In this document: positions 1 to 6,852 of the stretch, piece after piece
How the letters are laid out: each line of letters opens with the position of its first letter
Numbering within the stretch: the stretch's first letter is position 1
Assembly: GCA_003529325.1 (NCBI GenBank)
Contig: DPVW01000299.1
Location: 3,427 to 15,538, forward strand
Direction of reading: 5' to 3'
Source of the DNA: Candidatus Latescibacterota bacterium
Lineage (GTDB): Bacteria; Latescibacterota; UBA2968; UBA8231
Length of the DNA: 12,112 nucleotides
Notes under the pieces: generated by a model
Databases searched by the model: none
What the model was told of the DNA's origin: nothing
Seen by the model: the letters and a program-made list of their open reading frames with translations, nothing else
Translations under genes and position numbers: made by a program

Positions 1-1176
1 CCCGCCGAGAGGCTGTGGGCGGAGGGCGACTGGGTGGAGGGGCTGAATCCATTCGCCGGCGGTGGCGGGGATTCGGATCAGCTGCGGGCCTTCGAAGACG
101 ACATGCTGCACTGGACCCTGCATCGTGGGCAGGATGGTCGTCGGGCATTTGCCATGCCCCTGGCCTATAGTACCGCAGATGCTGACGTGCGCGAGTTGGA
201 CGGTCTGACCATGGCAGAATACGCGACAAGACAGGGATGGAGCAGCCCGCATCTCTGCTGGATGATCGATCAGGCCTGCAAGGATGATTACGGTGGTCTC
301 GCCGGTGATATCTCCGCCTGGGCGGGGATCCACTACTTCGCCTGTCGCTACTACGACCGACGGTTGCGAGATGAGTACCCCACCGACACACTGACCTGGC
401 CCGGTGGCAACCAGTTCCTCGTCGACGGTCTGGCACGCGAACTGACGAGCGAAGAACAATGGCTGCAAACCGCGGTTGTCGGCCTCAGCGCCGAGGGCGC
501 AGCAGTGGAGGCCCTGTGTATCCACGCCCCCACGGGAGAGCGGTTGCGGGTACGGGCGGGTTCTGTCGTCTACGCCGGCAAACTGCACACGGCGCCGCAT
601 GTGGTCTCGGGTCTGCCCACGGCCCAACGTCAGGCGATGGCACAACTGACCTACGTTCCCTGGATCGTAGCGGCTGTGAGACTGTCCGAAGAACTGGCTG
701 ATGTGGGCCTGGCGTGGGACAATGTGTTGATGGACAGCCCCTCCGTCGGTTATATCTCCGGTCGGCATCAGAGTCCACAGACACTGCAGCACGGTGGTGA
801 GGTGCTCGTCTACTATCTGCCCCTGGTCGGCGATCCGGCGATGGCGAGAAAACAGCTACTGGTGGATGATCCACAGCCGTGGGCGAACAGGGTGATGGCA
901 GATCTCACGCGTGTCCATCCCCAGCTTCCCGATCTGGTGGAAGGGATCGACATCTGCCGTTGGGGACATGGCATGGTGCGGCCGTCGCCGGGTGTCATCT
1001 GGGGTCCACAGGCCGCTCTGCGGCGGCAGCCCTTTGGGTCCATCACCTTTGCCTCCAGCGACGCCGGTGGATTGCCCCTCTTCGAGGAGGCCCTCTTCGC
1101 CGGCATCGCCGCTGCTGAGCATTGTCTCCATGAGCTGGACATGCCCTACACGACATCCCTCCATGGCATGCCATGA
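1..1176 (+). CDS. FAD-dependent amine-oxidase-like oxidoreductase, C-terminal part (5' end outside window)
   Basis: The frame is open from base 1 to the TGA at 1174-1176, about 391 residues. The true start and the N-terminal dinucleotide-binding GxGxxG motif lie upstream of the window; the GTG at 34 is internal. What remains fits the substrate-binding and C-terminal half of flavin amine oxidases (Amino_oxidase type). Seen are a T-W-P-G-G-N segment at 394-411, typical of the stretch before the second FAD-contacting region, and a C-terminal F-E-E-A-L-F-A-G-I-A-A-A-E helix (about 1082-1120), which matches the FAD-closing 'G-A-(I)-x-S-G-x-x-A-A' region of this family. The reading frame ends inside the start codon of the aminopropyltransferase (ATGA overlap, 1173-1176), so the two are translationally coupled. 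Inferred role: oxidising an amine, plausibly a polyamine or the product of the neighbouring enzyme. The substrate cannot be read from sequence, and a different flavin dehydrogenase is possible. Confidence 0.75.
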   Translation, partial: PAERLWAEGDWVEGLNPFAGGGGDSDQLRAFEDDMLHWTLHRGQDGRRAFAMPLAYSTADADVRELDGLTMAEYATRQGWSSPHLCWMIDQACKDDYGGLAGDISAWAGIHYFACRYYDRRLRDEYPTDTLTWPGGNQFLVDGLARELTSEEQWLQTAVVGLSAEGAAVEALCIHAPTGERLRVRAGSVVYAGKLHTAPHVVSGLPTAQRQAMAQLTYVPWIVAAVRLSEELADVGLAWDNVLMDSPSVGYISGRHQSPQTLQHGGEVLVYYLPLVGDPAMARKQLLVDDPQPWANRVMADLTRVHPQLPDLVEGIDICRWGHGMVRPSPGVIWGPQAALRRQPFGSITFASSDAGGLPLFEEALFAGIAAAEHCLHELDMPYTTSLHGMP

Positions 1177-2744
1177 GCCCCTCCGAGTCTCCCATGGCTG
1201 AGTCCCCGTTGCCAGAGGATGGCCGCCACTTCTGGCGGGCTGCTCTACTGCTGGCTGCCATCTTCTCGGCGTCGGCGTGTGCCATCATCTATGAGCTTCT
1301 CATCGGCAGCACGTCGGCGTATTTCCTCGGGGACAGCGTACAACAGTTCTCCGTCACCATCGGTCTCTTTCTCGCCTCCATGGGCCTGGGATCCTGGCTG
1401 TCGCGGGCCGTCGTCGATCGTCTGCTGGAGCGATTTATCGCATTCGAGATGTGGCTCGCCGCCGTCGGTGGGTGTTCGGTGCCGGTGCTCTACTTCGTCT
1501 ATCTGTACACGGGTCACTTCCGTTATGCCATGATTCTGCTCATCATCTCGGTGGGCGCCCTCGTGGGCCTCGAGTTGCCACTGCTGACCCGTATGCTGCA
1601 GCACTTCGGTGGTCTGCGCACAGTGCTCTCCAACGTACTCTCCATCGACTACCTCGGTTCGCTGGTGGCAGCCCTGCTCTTCCCTTATCTACTGCTGCCT
1701 CTGCTGGGCGCTTTTAATACCTCCCTTGCCACCGGGCTGCTCAATGTCGGCGTCGGTCTTGTTCTACTGCGCTGCTTCTGGTCACAACTGATGCCGGGCG
1801 TGCGAAGTCGGTTGGTCGGATTCGGCGTTTTCGTCTTCTGTGGGTTGGGCACGATGCTGGTCGTCGCCGACCCCATCCGGGAGCGGCTGGAAAGTGATCT
1901 GTATACCGACCAGATCATCTATAGCGAGCGCTCGCAGTATCAGCAGATCGTACTGACCCAGTGGCAGGACGAGGTTCGACTCTACCTGGACCGCCATCTG
2001 CAGTTTTCCTCCGCCGACGAGTATCGCTACCACGAATCCCTCGTACACCCTGCCATGGCCCTCGCCCACCACCCACAGCGGGTGCTGATTATCGGTGGTG
2101 GCGACGGACTCTCGGTGCGTGAGGTATTGCGCCATGGCGATATCGAACGCGTCGATGTCGTAGACCTGGACCGGGCGGTTACGGATCTGGCTCGTCGAGA
2201 CTTGCGGCTGACACGCCTCAATAACAACGCCCTCAGTCGGCCGAAAGTGCATATCTTTAACGAGGACGGTTTCACCTTCCTCGAGCGAGCGCACCAGGAC
2301 TACGGTGTCATCATCATCGATCTGCCGGATCCACGAGATGAGGCGCTGTCGAAGCTGTATTCCGTCGAGGCCTATCGTCTCTGTGCCCGTCATCTGTCAC
2401 CAGGAGGGGTGGTGGTCACGCAGGCCTCCAGTCCCTACTATGCAAGGGTCTCCTTTTGGAGCATTGCGGCGACGATGGCCGCATCGGGGTTGATTGTAGT
2501 ACCTTATCACACGTTGGTGCCCTCTTTTGGCGAGTGGGGGTTTGTCGTCGGCAGCAATGGCAGTGGTCGAGAGTTGGCAGAGGTGAATTTCGATGTGCCC
2601 GATCTGCGCTACATGACAGCGGAGCTATTTCGGCAGATGCAGAGCTTTCCCATCGACATGAGTCGCCCCGACGAGGTCGTCGTCAACCGTCTTGACCGAC
2701 CCATGCTGGCGCGGCAGTACCGAGAAGATTGGAGCCGTTGGTAG
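1173..2744 (+). CDS. speE: Membrane-embedded spermidine-synthase-like aminopropyltransferase (7 TM + SpeE domain)
   Basis: A 523-residue protein. About seven hydrophobic helices occupy residues 15-235, followed by a spermidine-synthase (SpeE) methyltransferase-fold domain at about 240-510. Seen in the SpeE part: D-E-Y-R-Y-H-E (282-288), the AdoMet-type loop G-G-G-D-G (308-312) followed by V-R-E, the acidic V-D-L-D ending at D333, N-E-D-G (363-366), and I-D-L-P-D-P with D383 and D386. These last two align with the paired aspartates of the classical D-S-T-D-P gate. A V-P-S-F-G-E-W-G-F motif lies near the end. Known chemistry of the family is transfer of an aminopropyl group from decarboxylated AdoMet to putrescine or another amine; SpeD, which makes that donor, is encoded in the same operon. 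ATG 1173 was chosen because it overlaps the upstream stop (ATGA); ATG 1194 is an alternative. The membrane part suggests the product is made or used at the membrane. The acceptor may not be putrescine. Confidence 0.88.
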   Translation: MSPSESPMAESPLPEDGRHFWRAALLLAAIFSASACAIIYELLIGSTSAYFLGDSVQQFSVTIGLFLASMGLGSWLSRAVVDRLLERFIAFEMWLAAVGGCSVPVLYFVYLYTGHFRYAMILLIISVGALVGLELPLLTRMLQHFGGLRTVLSNVLSIDYLGSLVAALLFPYLLLPLLGAFNTSLATGLLNVGVGLVLLRCFWSQLMPGVRSRLVGFGVFVFCGLGTMLVVADPIRERLESDLYTDQIIYSERSQYQQIVLTQWQDEVRLYLDRHLQFSSADEYRYHESLVHPAMALAHHPQRVLIIGGGDGLSVREVLRHGDIERVDVVDLDRAVTDLARRDLRLTRLNNNALSRPKVHIFNEDGFTFLERAHQDYGVIIIDLPDPRDEALSKLYSVEAYRLCARHLSPGGVVVTQASSPYYARVSFWSIAATMAASGLIVVPYHTLVPSFGEWGFVVGSNGSGRELAEVNFDVPDLRYMTAELFRQMQSFPIDMSRPDEVVVNRLDRPMLARQYREDWSRW

Positions 2745-2753
2745 CGGCATTCG

Positions 2754-3326
2754 ATGATCAGCCTGGGTAAGAAATGGTTCGGGGGCAAGGACTCCGATGG
2801 CGATACGGATGGTCTCGCCGACCTGCAACTGGACGGCATGCGTCTGGGTGACCTCGTCGATTACGATCTCAAGACCTGGGAGGTCACCAACCGATGCGTC
2901 TATGATTACGACGGTTTCCCGACGCAGGAGTGGCAGCTGAGTGCCGGCGATGACGTGCGCTTTCTGGAGCGTGCCGAAGAAGATGGCCGCACCGAATGGA
3001 CGCTGACGCGGAGTATCGACATCGATGAGATACAGCCGGATGTCATCGCCGCCATCGGCGCTGACGAGGACCCTCCGGACCTCGTCCACTTCGAGAGTCG
3101 GGGATACAAGGGTGTGGAGTCCGATTCCGGAATGCAGTTCGATGTCGGTCCTGATGGTTCGACGCGCGAGGGTGCGGGACGGGAGTTCGTCAGTTGGAGT
3201 TTCGCGTCTGAGGACGAGCGTGTTCTCTTTCTCGTACAGTGGGGGGAGCAACGGTTCCGCGTCTACGAAGGGGAATCCGTCCAGGAGTATTCCTTCACCG
3301 ATATTCTGCCCGGAGGAGAGCGGTGA
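2754..3326 (+). CDS. DUF4178 domain protein
   Basis: A 190-residue, acidic, soluble protein without a signal peptide or TM segment, so probably cytoplasmic. It shows the DUF4178 layout. Near the N-terminus are a 'L-R-L-G-D-L-V-D-Y' strand and W-E-V-T (about residues 27-44), then a tyrosine and 'Q-E-W-Q-L'. The C-terminal half contains F-V-S-W-S-F, a 'W-G-E-Q-R-F-R-V-Y-E-G' segment and a closing F-T-D-I-L-P-G. The biochemical function of the family is unknown. It is known for sitting beside DUF350, PspA-like and polyamine-synthesis genes, as here. Its ATG lies 9 nt after the aminopropyltransferase stop and has no clear Shine-Dalgarno sequence, so it probably depends on readthrough coupling. 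Its TGA overlaps the next start (GTGA, 3323-3326). Recognition rests on motif pattern and context. Confidence 0.72.
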   Translation: MISLGKKWFGGKDSDGDTDGLADLQLDGMRLGDLVDYDLKTWEVTNRCVYDYDGFPTQEWQLSAGDDVRFLERAEEDGRTEWTLTRSIDIDEIQPDVIAAIGADEDPPDLVHFESRGYKGVESDSGMQFDVGPDGSTREGAGREFVSWSFASEDERVLFLVQWGEQRFRVYEGESVQEYSFTDILPGGER

Positions 3327-4018
3327 GTCACGCCCGAATTGCTCTGCTGGTCCTGGCATTGACCACCGCGTGCGGACGGGCACCCGATCCGGTACAGCAG
3401 GTGAGTCGCGATCTGGAACGGTATCCGGAATATTCCGTCGTCATCGAAGATCTGAAGGTGGAGGAGGCATTCTTTCCCGACTACTTCCTGCGTCTGCGCC
3501 TGACGATGGCCGGTGGTCAGCGTCAGGCCGGTAAGGACACGCTGGTATTCGAAGAAAAGGTCACGAACTGGCAAGAGGTAACGGAGCGGGTCTTTGCCCG
3601 ATATGAGCACTATCTGGGCATGGTGGTGGCGAGCAAGTCCCGCGATGGCAAGCGCTCGACACCGGGTCAGGCGCATCCGGCGGGGTATCAGTATGTGGGC
3701 AACTCCCAGTATGGTCATTGGGGTGGTGGTGGTGGTTTCTGGCAGTTCTATGGCCAATACGCCTTCATGAGCGCCATGATGGGCGGTCACCGCGTCGGCC
3801 GTGGTGACTACGACGACTACCGGCGCAATCGTGAGCGAGGACGGCCACATTACGGCCCCGTCAGTAACGGGCGAAAGACATTTGGCACCGCCGGGACACA
3901 GACGCAAAAAACCAAACCCAACTTCTACCGGCGCCACCGTCAACGAACAGCAAGTGGACGGGGCTTCACATCGCGGTCCAATACTCGCAGCGGCGGCACC
4001 AGCCGTTTCGGCAAGTGA
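3323..4018 (+). CDS. Predicted lipoprotein with Gly-rich middle and Arg/Gly/Ser-rich tail (YgiB/DUF4247-like position)
   Basis: A 231-residue protein. The start is taken as GTG 3323, because GGAGGA at 3312-3317 lies 5 nt upstream and the codon overlaps the DUF4178 stop (GTGA). Earlier in-frame starts would run into DUF4178. Residues 4-16 are hydrophobic and end T-T-A-C, with Cys17 as a probable lipidation site; the -3 Thr makes the lipobox imperfect. Residues about 20-110 look folded (E-Y-S-V-V-I-E-D-L-K, F-F-P-D-Y-F-L-R). A W-G-G-G-G-G-F-W stretch follows near 132-140, then from about 160 a basic, low-complexity tail rich in R, G, S, N and T, ending S-R-F-G-K. I do not recognise a named family. 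Its place between DUF4178 and DUF350, the lipid anchor and the R/G/S/N tail recall DUF4247 of actinobacteria and YgiB/YjfM (DUF1190) of E. coli. Homology to these is inference. Confidence 0.7.
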   Translation: MSHARIALLVLALTTACGRAPDPVQQVSRDLERYPEYSVVIEDLKVEEAFFPDYFLRLRLTMAGGQRQAGKDTLVFEEKVTNWQEVTERVFARYEHYLGMVVASKSRDGKRSTPGQAHPAGYQYVGNSQYGHWGGGGGFWQFYGQYAFMSAMMGGHRVGRGDYDDYRRNRERGRPHYGPVSNGRKTFGTAGTQTQKTKPNFYRRHRQRTASGRGFTSRSNTRSGGTSRFGK

Positions 4019-4057
4019 ACCTCGAGTAGCGCCGGAAGGTGAGAGGAAGGTAGATCA

Positions 4058-4906
4058 GTGGAACAGACCATGTTGATGCCCATGGGCAGGGCAGCCATGT
4101 ACCTGCTCGAGGCCTTCGTATTGCTCGTCATCGCCAAATGGGCCTACACCGGTCTCTACCGTCGGGTGGACTTCAAAGAGGAATTGTTCACCAAGGGCAA
4201 TGTCGCACTGGCCGTGTCGCTGGGGGGATTCCTCTTCGGTATCGTCATCGCCCTGGGTGGGGTCCTCGCCGGGCCCTCCGCTGGCTGGCAGGCCGATCTC
4301 CAGGCAACCGGTCTTTTTGGGCTCATGACCATCGCAATGATGCTGGTTGCCAGTTGGTTGTGCGAAAAGGTCCTGTTGCCCCGCTTCAACAACACCAAAG
4401 AGGTCGTCGAGGATCAGAATCTGGGCACGGCATTCGTCGAAGCCGGAGTTCACATCGCCAATGGCCTCATCCTGTTGGCTATCCAGCAGGGCGCCGGCGC
4501 CTGGTGGGTGGGTGTCGTGTTCTGGGCGATGGCACAAGCGGTGCTGCTGATCCTCGGGCTGTTATACGAAAAGGCCACCCCTCATAGCATTCACGACGAA
4601 CTCGAGCGTGACAATGCCGCTGTGGGGCTCGCTTTTGCGGGGGTGCTGGTGGGCATGGGCAACATCATCAGTATTGCTGTAGCCGGCGACTTTGTCGGAT
4701 GGCGGGACTCGCTGATCACCTTTGGCGCCGATGTCGCCTTTGGCCTTCTCATCCTGCTGATCATCAAACGATTGACCGACGTCCTGCTGGCGCCGGGTGT
4801 CAGCCTGGCGGCTCAACAGAGCCAGGAATCACCACGTATCGGCGCCGGTCTGTTGGAGGCCTTCGGATACGTTGGCGGCAGCATGCTCGTCGTCTGGGTA
4901 TTCTAA
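4058..4906 (+). CDS. Tandem DUF350 (YjfL-like) integral membrane protein
   Basis: A 282-residue membrane protein with about eight TM helices arranged as two DUF350 units of four helices. The units run roughly 12-146 and 149-282. Each carries the family's N-x-A-x-(A/G) signature at the start of its second helix: G-N-V-A-L-A at 47-52 and D-N-A-A-V-G-L-A at 185-192. E. coli YjfL has one such unit, so this is the duplicated form. The GTG at 4058 is preferred, because GAGGAAGG at 4043-4050 lies 7 nt upstream; ATG 4070 would be too far from it. The biochemical function of DUF350 is unknown. The family co-occurs with DUF4178, the lipoprotein, ion channels and polyamine enzymes, which fits a membrane complex or transport/sensing role (inference). 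Confidence 0.85.
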   Translation: MEQTMLMPMGRAAMYLLEAFVLLVIAKWAYTGLYRRVDFKEELFTKGNVALAVSLGGFLFGIVIALGGVLAGPSAGWQADLQATGLFGLMTIAMMLVASWLCEKVLLPRFNNTKEVVEDQNLGTAFVEAGVHIANGLILLAIQQGAGAWWVGVVFWAMAQAVLLILGLLYEKATPHSIHDELERDNAAVGLAFAGVLVGMGNIISIAVAGDFVGWRDSLITFGADVAFGLLILLIIKRLTDVLLAPGVSLAAQQSQESPRIGAGLLEAFGYVGGSMLVVWVF

Positions 4907-4943
4907 CAACAGGGTCTTCCTGCGAGAGATCTCGCACGGCAGG

Positions 4944-5993
4944 ATGCGCCCAACCCGAGATATTGTGATCATCTGGCTTCCCCTGATGCGCGCCTGGCGC
5001 CGAGTTGTCAAGCGCTATTCGTTGGTCTGGATCTCTCTGCTGTCGGCGTCACTCATCATCGTCGGGGGTGTGTTGTTCTCCATTCTCGAGGACCACCCCC
5101 TCGGTGATGGTCTGTGGTGGGCAGTTGTGACGACGACGACCGTCGGTTATGGGGACCTCTACCCCGTTTCCGCGGGAGGGCGCGTAGTCGGCGCCATTCT
5201 CATGGTCCTCGGCATCGGCGTCCTCGGTGGTTTCACTGCCGAACTGGCAACTTTTATCATCGCGCACCGGAGCAAGAAAGACAGGGGGATCAAGAGCGTG
5301 AAGACAAGTGGACACGTCCTGGTCTGCGGCTGGAACGAGACGGGGGAGGAGTTGGTCCGCAATATCCTCGGCGACCGCCTCCATGTGAACGTCGTCGTCC
5401 TCGCCGATCTGCCCTTTCACCCCATGCCAGTGGCAGGGGAAGCGGGTCGGGTGGATTTTGTCAGCGGGTCAGTTGCAGCCGAAAGCCTGGATCGAGCTTG
5501 CGCCAGAGACTGCGCCGGCGCCGTGATCCTCGGACACCAGGATATCGAGGACGTCGCGGGTCGGGATGCCAAGACATTGATAGGGGCGCTGACGGTGAAG
5601 GAGTACGAGTCGAGTATCTACGTCTGCATCCAGCTATTCGATCCAAATTCCACCCAGCACGCCGATGTCTGCGGTGCCGACGAAGTCGTCGTTGTCGGCG
5701 CTCTCTCAAGCGGGCTGCTGAGTCGGGCCGTCCTCGACCCGGGTAGCTCGCGGGCGATCTCCAGCCTGGTGCAGATCGAAGAACAGTGTGAGATCTACCT
5801 TATCGCATTGCCCCCTGAGTGGCAGGGAAGACGTTTCGATGAGATGCTGCCCATCGCCAAAGAGAGTCTCGACGTGCTGCTCGTCGCCGTCGAACCAGCG
5901 GGTGAAACGCTGATCGTGAATCCACCCGGCGACTACGCCTTTGCAACGGGCGATCGACTGGCCGTCATTGCTGAGCAACGTCCCGAGGTCTGA
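4944..5993 (+). CDS. Two-TM potassium channel with RCK (TrkA-N/TrkA-C) domains
   Basis: With ATG 4944 the protein is 349 residues. It has TM1 at about 26-48, a pore helix and selectivity filter T-V-G-Y-G-D at 66-71, and TM2 at about 80-106. A TrkA-N (RCK) Rossmann domain begins near H124, with G129-W-N-E-T-G134 as a GxxxxG nucleotide-binding turn, and a TrkA-C-like domain occupies about 270-345 (I-A-L-P-P-E-W-Q-G, then G-D-R-L-A-V-I-A). This is the MthK/Kch-type architecture: K+ conduction through the cytoplasmic membrane, gated by a ligand at the RCK ring (Ca2+, NAD(H) or nucleotide in known cases). The start is uncertain. The frame is open back to GTG 4797 inside the DUF350 gene, and GTG 4965 and ATG 4986 are alternatives; none has a strong ribosome binding site. 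Its place in a polyamine operon is notable because polyamines are classical blockers of K+ channels. Confidence 0.9.
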   Translation: MRPTRDIVIIWLPLMRAWRRVVKRYSLVWISLLSASLIIVGGVLFSILEDHPLGDGLWWAVVTTTTVGYGDLYPVSAGGRVVGAILMVLGIGVLGGFTAELATFIIAHRSKKDRGIKSVKTSGHVLVCGWNETGEELVRNILGDRLHVNVVVLADLPFHPMPVAGEAGRVDFVSGSVAAESLDRACARDCAGAVILGHQDIEDVAGRDAKTLIGALTVKEYESSIYVCIQLFDPNSTQHADVCGADEVVVVGALSSGLLSRAVLDPGSSRAISSLVQIEEQCEIYLIALPPEWQGRRFDEMLPIAKESLDVLLVAVEPAGETLIVNPPGDYAFATGDRLAVIAEQRPEV

Positions 5994-6001
5994 AACAAAC
6001 G

Positions 6002-6397
6002 ATGAGCACACCCCGCCCAACAGCCGTTGACACGCCAATCAGCACCGCCCTGGGTCGCCAACTCCTGGTCGATCTCTATGGCTGTGATCGGGATCAGCTC
6101 GACGACGAGACCTATGTTCGCCAGTCCCTGCTCGCCGCCGCAGAGCATGCCGGTGCCACCGTCATCGACGCCCTGTTCCACAGCTTTTCGCCATGTGGTG
6201 TCACCGGCACCGTGTCGATCCAGGAGAGCCATCTGTCCATCCACACCTGGCCCGAGCATCTGTATGCCGCTGTCGACATCTTCACCTGCGGCGACAGTGT
6301 CGCCCCCTGGCGTGCCTATGAATCCCTCAAGAGCGCATTTTCAGCCGACAGAGGATCTGCCGTGGAAGTCCACCGAGGGCGTCCCGATCTGCTCTGA
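6002..6397 (+). CDS. speD: S-adenosylmethionine decarboxylase proenzyme (prokaryotic class 1b type)
   Basis: A 131-residue protein of normal length for the short bacterial SpeD. It shows the self-cleavage site in E-S-H-L-S-I-H-T-W-P-E: cleavage between E75 and S76 turns S76 into the pyruvoyl cofactor. H81 lies +5 and C96 (F-T-C-G-D) +20 from the serine, the same spacing as Ser63/His68/Cys83 of the Thermotoga enzyme. The reaction is decarboxylation of AdoMet to give the aminopropyl donor for spermidine synthase. It starts 8 nt after the channel stop, with GAGG at 5985-5988 as a rather distant ribosome binding site. The enzyme feeds the membrane aminopropyltransferase encoded at 1173-2744, although four genes separate the two. 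No arginine or ornithine decarboxylase or agmatinase gene is in the window, so the acceptor amine must come from elsewhere. Confidence 0.95.
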   Translation: MSTPRPTAVDTPISTALGRQLLVDLYGCDRDQLDDETYVRQSLLAAAEHAGATVIDALFHSFSPCGVTGTVSIQESHLSIHTWPEHLYAAVDIFTCGDSVAPWRAYESLKSAFSADRGSAVEVHRGRPDLL

Positions 6398-6492
6398 CGC
6401 AGCATTTTCAGCGGGGTCGCGGCATCCAATCGAATCGTTATCTTCTACCCTGCATTACAATCATCTGATACCCCAAAACCACAAGGACGACA

Positions 6493-6774
6493 ATGGCAAA
6501 GGCAACTGCCCGCCACATCCTGGTGAAGAGCGAAGACACATGTCAGGAGATCAAGGACAAGATCGAGGCTGGTTCTGATTTCGCCGATATGGCCAAGGAA
6601 CACTCCTCTTGTCCCTCCGGCAGTGAAGGTGGCTCACTCGGCGAGTTTTCGCCGGGAATGATGGTACCTGAGTTTGACAAGGTCGTGTTCAACGAGGAGC
6701 TCAACGTCGTCCACGGACCGGTCCAGACCCAATTCGGCTACCACCTGCTGGAGATCACGAGTCGCACGAACTGA
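6493..6774 (+). CDS. ppiC: Parvulin-type peptidyl-prolyl cis-trans isomerase, stand-alone
   Basis: A 93-residue protein, the same length as E. coli PpiC (Par10) and alignable with it end to end. It has A-R-H-I-L-V-K at the start with H8, C40 in S-S-C-P-S-G, then G-G-S-L-G-E-F, M57-V-P-E-F-D-K-V-V-F, and Q-F-G-Y-H84 near the end. These are the conserved active-site and core residues of parvulins. It has no signal peptide or membrane anchor, so it is cytoplasmic. AAGGA at 6483-6487 lies 5 nt before the ATG. The 95-nt gap after speD holds a -10-like TACAAT (6456-6461) but no convincing -35, so the gene may have its own promoter or be the last gene of the operon. A strong terminator follows 22 nt after its stop. 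No specific link to the polyamine genes is evident. Confidence 0.96.
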   Translation: MAKATARHILVKSEDTCQEIKDKIEAGSDFADMAKEHSSCPSGSEGGSLGEFSPGMMVPEFDKVVFNEELNVVHGPVQTQFGYHLLEITSRTN

Positions 6775-6795
6775 TCTGCATACACAGTAATCGAC

Positions 6796-6835
6796 AAAAG
6801 CCCCGGCTCGCCAAGCGCGAACCGGGGCTTTTTTT
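6796..6835 (+). terminator. Rho-independent terminator between convergent operons
   Basis: An 11-bp perfect stem (6796-6806 pairs with 6822-6832) continues past one mismatch into four more pairs (6808-6811 with 6817-6820), closing a 5-nt loop at 6812-6816. Seven T residues follow the GC-rich stem on the plus strand (6829-6835), so it ends the ppiC/polyamine transcript. Read from the minus strand, the stem is followed by only four T, so it may also end the sugar-transport operon that stops at 6853, less efficiently. Confidence 0.93.
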
Positions 6836-6852
6836 CTTCTCTCCGTCGAGCT

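Noticed and set aside
34..36. GTG 34 as the start of the flavoprotein
   Set aside because: The frame stays open to base 1 and the product would lack its FAD-binding N-terminus, so the real start is upstream of the window.
1782..2393. Long minus-strand open frame opposite the aminopropyltransferase
   Set aside because: It lies wholly antisense to a gene with clear SpeE motifs and shows no recognisable domain; GC-rich codon bias produces such frames.
3239..3322. An earlier start at 3239 for the lipoprotein
   Set aside because: It would overlap DUF4178 by 88 nt and put a non-signal-like stretch before the hydrophobic segment; GTG 3323 has GGAGGA at the right distance.
2625..3943. Two long minus-strand frames (252 and 226 codons) opposite DUF4178 and the lipoprotein gene
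   Set aside because: They are antisense shadows: the plus-strand genes are linked by GTGA overlap and a good ribosome site, while the minus frames have neither motifs nor starts with ribosome sites.
4797..4943. GTG 4797 as start of the potassium channel
   Set aside because: It would overlap the DUF350 gene by 110 nt, and the added residues look like an out-of-frame reading of that gene.
6335..6412. An 11-nt direct repeat GCATTTTCAGC at 6335-6345 and 6402-6412
   Set aside because: One copy is inside speD coding sequence with normal codons and the other is just after its stop; there is no target-site or att-like extension, so chance is the simplest explanation.
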